NCBI GenBank assembly: GCA_012963775.1
Contig: DTVC01000028.1
Location: forward strand, 1-7,982
DNA length: 7,982 bases
Origin: Candidatus Pelagibacter sp.
Lineage (GTDB): Bacteria > Pseudomonadota > Alphaproteobacteria > Pelagibacterales > Pelagibacteraceae
Reading direction: 5' to 3'
Of this stretch, positions 5,659 through 7,982 are shown in pieces. The position numbers and the translations under genes were made by a program. The notes below the pieces were generated by a model that saw only the letters and a list, made by a program, of their open reading frames with translations, had not been told where the DNA came from and searched no databases. Position 1 is the stretch's first letter. Every line of letters begins with the position of its first letter.

Positions 5659-7982
5659 TTACAATTTTGTTGGAAATGGTTTCTCTGGATCAATATTATA
5701 TTTTTTGATAGCTTCTTTAGCATATTTTGAAGGTATTAATTGTTCTTTTGCTAAAACACTTAATGAATATGTTACTATATGTTCTTTATCTATTTCAAAA
5801 AATTTTCTTAAATTCTTTCTAGTATCACTTCTTCCATATCCATCTGTTCCGAAAGAATAAAAACTTTTTCTAATAAACGGTCTTATCTGATCTGAATTTA
5901 AACGTATATAATCAGATGCAGAAACGATTGGACCTTCTGTTGTTGACATGCATTTTTCAATGTAGTTTTTTTTAGGTTTTTTATCTGGGTTTAAAAGATT
6001 ATATCTTTCTACTTCTAAAGCTTCTTTTCTTAATTCGTTAAAACTTGTAACGCTCCACACATTGCTGTCTATTTGATAATCTTTTTGTAAAATTTCAGCA
6101 GCAGCTATTATTTCTCTTAGAATTGTGCCCGATCCTAGTAATTGAATTTTAGTTTTTTTATATTTGTTTAATTCTTTAAATAAATACATACCTTTTAAAA
6201 TTCCATCTTCAACACCCTTGCCTTTTGGCATTTCTGGATGTGGATAATTTTCGTTCATAGTAGTTATATAATAAAAAATATTTTCTTGTTTTTCATGCAT
6301 TCTTCTTAAACCTTCTCGAAATATAGTCGCTAACTCATATCCAAATGTGGGATCATAAGATTTACAATTTGGTATTACTGAAGACAAAATATGACTATGT
6401 CCATCACCATGCTGCAATCCTTCGCCAGCAAGAGTAGTTCTGCCTGCTGTAGCTCCTATCAAAAAACCCCTTGTTTGTGCATCTCCAGCTGCCCAAGCAA
6501 AATCTCCAATTCTTTGGAAACCAAACATTGAATAAAAAAGATAAATTGGGATCATTTCTAAATCATGATTTGTATAAGAAGTACCAGCTGCAATCCATGA
6601 TGACATTGCTCCTGCTTCTGTAATACCTTCCTCCAATACCTGCCCTTTAATATCTTCTCTATAAGAGCTAAGCTGTTCAGAATCTACCGGTTCATATTTT
6701 TGTCCTTCATGAGCATAAATCCCAATTTTTTGAAAAAATCCTTCCATTCCAAATGTTCGTGCTTCATCTGGAATAATTGGAACTAAACGTGAGGCAACAT
6801 TTTTGTCACGAAGCAAACTGGTTAACATCCTTACTAAAATCATTGTTGTAGACATTTCTTTTTTCCCTGTTGATTCTTTCATAGCACTAAAAACATCTAC
6901 TGAAGGAGTTTTAATTGATTTAGCGAAAGAAGATCTTTCGGGCAGATTGCCTCCTAATTTTAATCTACACTCTTTTAAATATTTTATTTCAGGAGAATTT
7001 TCTGGTGGCTTATAGTACTCAATATTTTTTACTTGTTCGTCAGTTAAAGGCACATCAAATCTATCTCTATAATATAATAAGTCTTCTTCACCTAATTTTT
7101 TTTGTTGGTGAGTTGTGTTCATGCTTTCTCCTGATTTGCCCATTCCATAACCTTTAATAGTTTTTGCCAATATTACTGTAGGACTACCGGTGTGTTGCAT
7201 TGCTGAATGATATGCTGCATAAACTTTATGTGGATCATGACCACCTCTATTTAATTTCCAAATATCTTTATCTGTCATCTGAGATACAAGATCTAATAAT
7301 TCGGGATATTTTCCAAAAAAATTTTCTCTTACATATGCTCCTCCTTTTGCTTTAAAAGCTTGGTACTCACCATCAACTGCTTCACCCATGCGTCTAATTA
7401 ACATTCCAGTTTTGTCTTTTGCTAATAAAGGATCCCAATAAGATCCCCAAATAACTTTAATCACATTCCAACCAGCTCCCCTAAATATTCCTTCCAATTC
7501 TTGTATAATTTTTCCATTACCTCTTACAGGACCATCAAGTCTTTGCAGATTGCAATTAACGACAACAATTAAATTATCTAATTTTTCTCTAGCAGCTAAA
7601 CCAATTGCACCCATAGATTCTGGTTCATCCATTTCACCATCACCTAAAAATGACCAAACTTTTCTTCCTTCATCTTTTAATAATCCTCTATTTATTAAAT
7701 ATTTAGTAAATCTGGCTTGATAAATTGACATCATGGCACCTAGCCCCATTGAGACTACAGGAAACTGCCAAAATTTTGGCATCAACCAAGGATGAGGATA
7801 GGAAGAAAGCCCTCCAGACTTAACTTCTTGTCGAAAACAATCAAGTTGTTTTGGGGTAATCCTTCCTTCAAGAAACGCTCTAGCATACATTCCAGGTGCA
7901 CTGTGCCCTTGAAAATAAATTAAATCGCCACCAAATTTATTATTTTTTGCTCTCCAAAAATGATTCATACCAACATCATAAA
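5659..7982 (-). CDS. aceE: Pyruvate dehydrogenase E1, homodimeric type (5' end outside window)
   Basis: This is the thiamine-diphosphate enzyme that decarboxylates pyruvate and reductively acetylates lipoyl-E2. The frame remains open to the right edge: codons for YDVG precede the Met at 7968, matching E. coli AceE around YDVCFNHFFRAR. That Met is therefore internal, and roughly 120 N-terminal residues are missing. Counting from Met 7968, the ThDP/Mg motif is GDGEMDEPES at 109-118, ending with NCN at 138-140. YFQGHSAPGMYARAF (18-32) and GEGLQHGDGHSH (515-526) are hallmarks of the single-chain, homodimeric AceE rather than the split PdhA/PdhB type. The C-terminus, NIDPEKPFPTKL, aligns with the normal E. 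coli end, so the 3' end is complete. It is the first visible gene of the aceE-aceF-transporter-dioxygenase run. A homologue acting on 2-oxobutyrate (MdeB-like) is possible, but the pyruvate form is likelier. Confidence 0.95.
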   Translation of the reverse strand, partial: YDVGMNHFWRAKNNKFGGDLIYFQGHSAPGMYARAFLEGRITPKQLDCFRQEVKSGGLSSYPHPWLMPKFWQFPVVSMGLGAMMSIYQARFTKYLINRGLLKDEGRKVWSFLGDGEMDEPESMGAIGLAAREKLDNLIVVVNCNLQRLDGPVRGNGKIIQELEGIFRGAGWNVIKVIWGSYWDPLLAKDKTGMLIRRMGEAVDGEYQAFKAKGGAYVRENFFGKYPELLDLVSQMTDKDIWKLNRGGHDPHKVYAAYHSAMQHTGSPTVILAKTIKGYGMGKSGESMNTTHQQKKLGEEDLLYYRDRFDVPLTDEQVKNIEYYKPPENSPEIKYLKECRLKLGGNLPERSSFAKSIKTPSVDVFSAMKESTGKKEMSTTMILVRMLTSLLRDKNVASRLVPIIPDEARTFGMEGFFQKIGIYAHEGQKYEPVDSEQLSSYREDIKGQVLEEGITEAGAMSSWIAAGTSYTNHDLEMIPIYLFYSMFGFQRIGDFAWAAGDAQTRGFLIGATAGRTTLAGEGLQHGDGHSHILSSVIPNCKSYDPTFGYELATIFREGLRRMHEKQENIFYYITTMNENYPHPEMPKGKGVEDGILKGMYLFKELNKYKKTKIQLLGSGTILREIIAAAEILQKDYQIDSNVWSVTSFNELRKEALEVERYNLLNPDKKPKKNYIEKCMSTTEGPIVSASDYIRLNSDQIRPFIRKSFYSFGTDGYGRSDTRKNLRKFFEIDKEHIVTYSLSVLAKEQLIPSKYAKEAIKKYNIDPEKPFPTKL

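Noticed and set aside
5654..5720. Hidden lipoyl domain of the E2 lost through a frameshift or wrong start
   Set aside because: The bases upstream of the E2 start encode the normal conserved C-terminus of AceE, ending 2 bases away, so there is no non-coding or shifted stretch that could hold a lipoyl domain of about 80 residues.
6803..7015. Open plus-strand frame of 70 codons
   Set aside because: It is antisense within the well-conserved aceE and has no recognisable domain.
7966..7968. ATG as the true aceE start
   Set aside because: In-frame codons upstream encode YDVG, which matches the AceE family directly before this point, and about 120 N-terminal residues would be missing. The gene continues past the right edge.

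Overview
The window is strongly AT-rich (about 70% A+T by eye) and densely packed, with gaps of a few bases between co-directional genes. No ribosomal-type Shine-Dalgarno stands out at any visible start. The protein sequences look alphaproteobacterial. GltB reads WHRGAVDADGKTGDGAGI after its nucleophile Cys, and GltD has the alphaproteobacterial style of N-terminus (PPKRE..., CSQCGVPFCQIHCP, CGRICPQDRLCEGNC). With the low GC and tight spacing, a streamlined marine lineage such as SAR11/Pelagibacterales or a similar AT-rich alphaproteobacterium is the best guess. This is inference from composition and motifs, not a database result.

Layout, left to right. (1) Minus strand: gltD (628-2067) followed by the N-terminal 207 codons of gltB (1-621, running off the left edge). 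These are the two subunits of NADPH-type glutamate synthase (GOGAT), in the order gltD-gltB with a 6-base gap. (2) A 178-base divergent intergenic region (2068-2245) with candidate promoters, two related small palindromes and a short direct repeat. (3) Plus strand: uppP/bacA (2246-3013), undecaprenyl-diphosphate phosphatase, the only rightward gene. It converges on its neighbour with 18 bases between stop codons and no convincing terminator. (4) Minus strand, a probable four-gene operon read from right to left: aceE (from beyond the right edge to 5659), a short aceF-like E2 (5656-4730), an EamA/DMT-family ten-helix transporter (4718-3828) and a TauD/TfdA-family Fe(II)/2-oxoglutarate dioxygenase (3844-3032). 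Junctions in this operon are 2 bases, 11 bases and a 17-base overlap.

Functionally the window covers central carbon and nitrogen metabolism (pyruvate to acetyl-CoA; glutamine plus 2-oxoglutarate to glutamate), cell-wall lipid carrier recycling, and an uncharacterised uptake/export plus oxygenase pair. The most notable feature is the E2. It begins directly at the peripheral-subunit-binding domain and has no lipoyl domain, and aceE ends normally just 2 bases upstream, so no room is left for one. If the complex works, the swinging lipoyl arm must come from another protein. The place where lpd sits in the classical aceE-aceF-lpd operon is taken by the transporter and dioxygenase genes. No RNA genes, insertion sequences, CRISPR arrays or phage genes were seen, and no gene-free stretch exceeds 300 bases.
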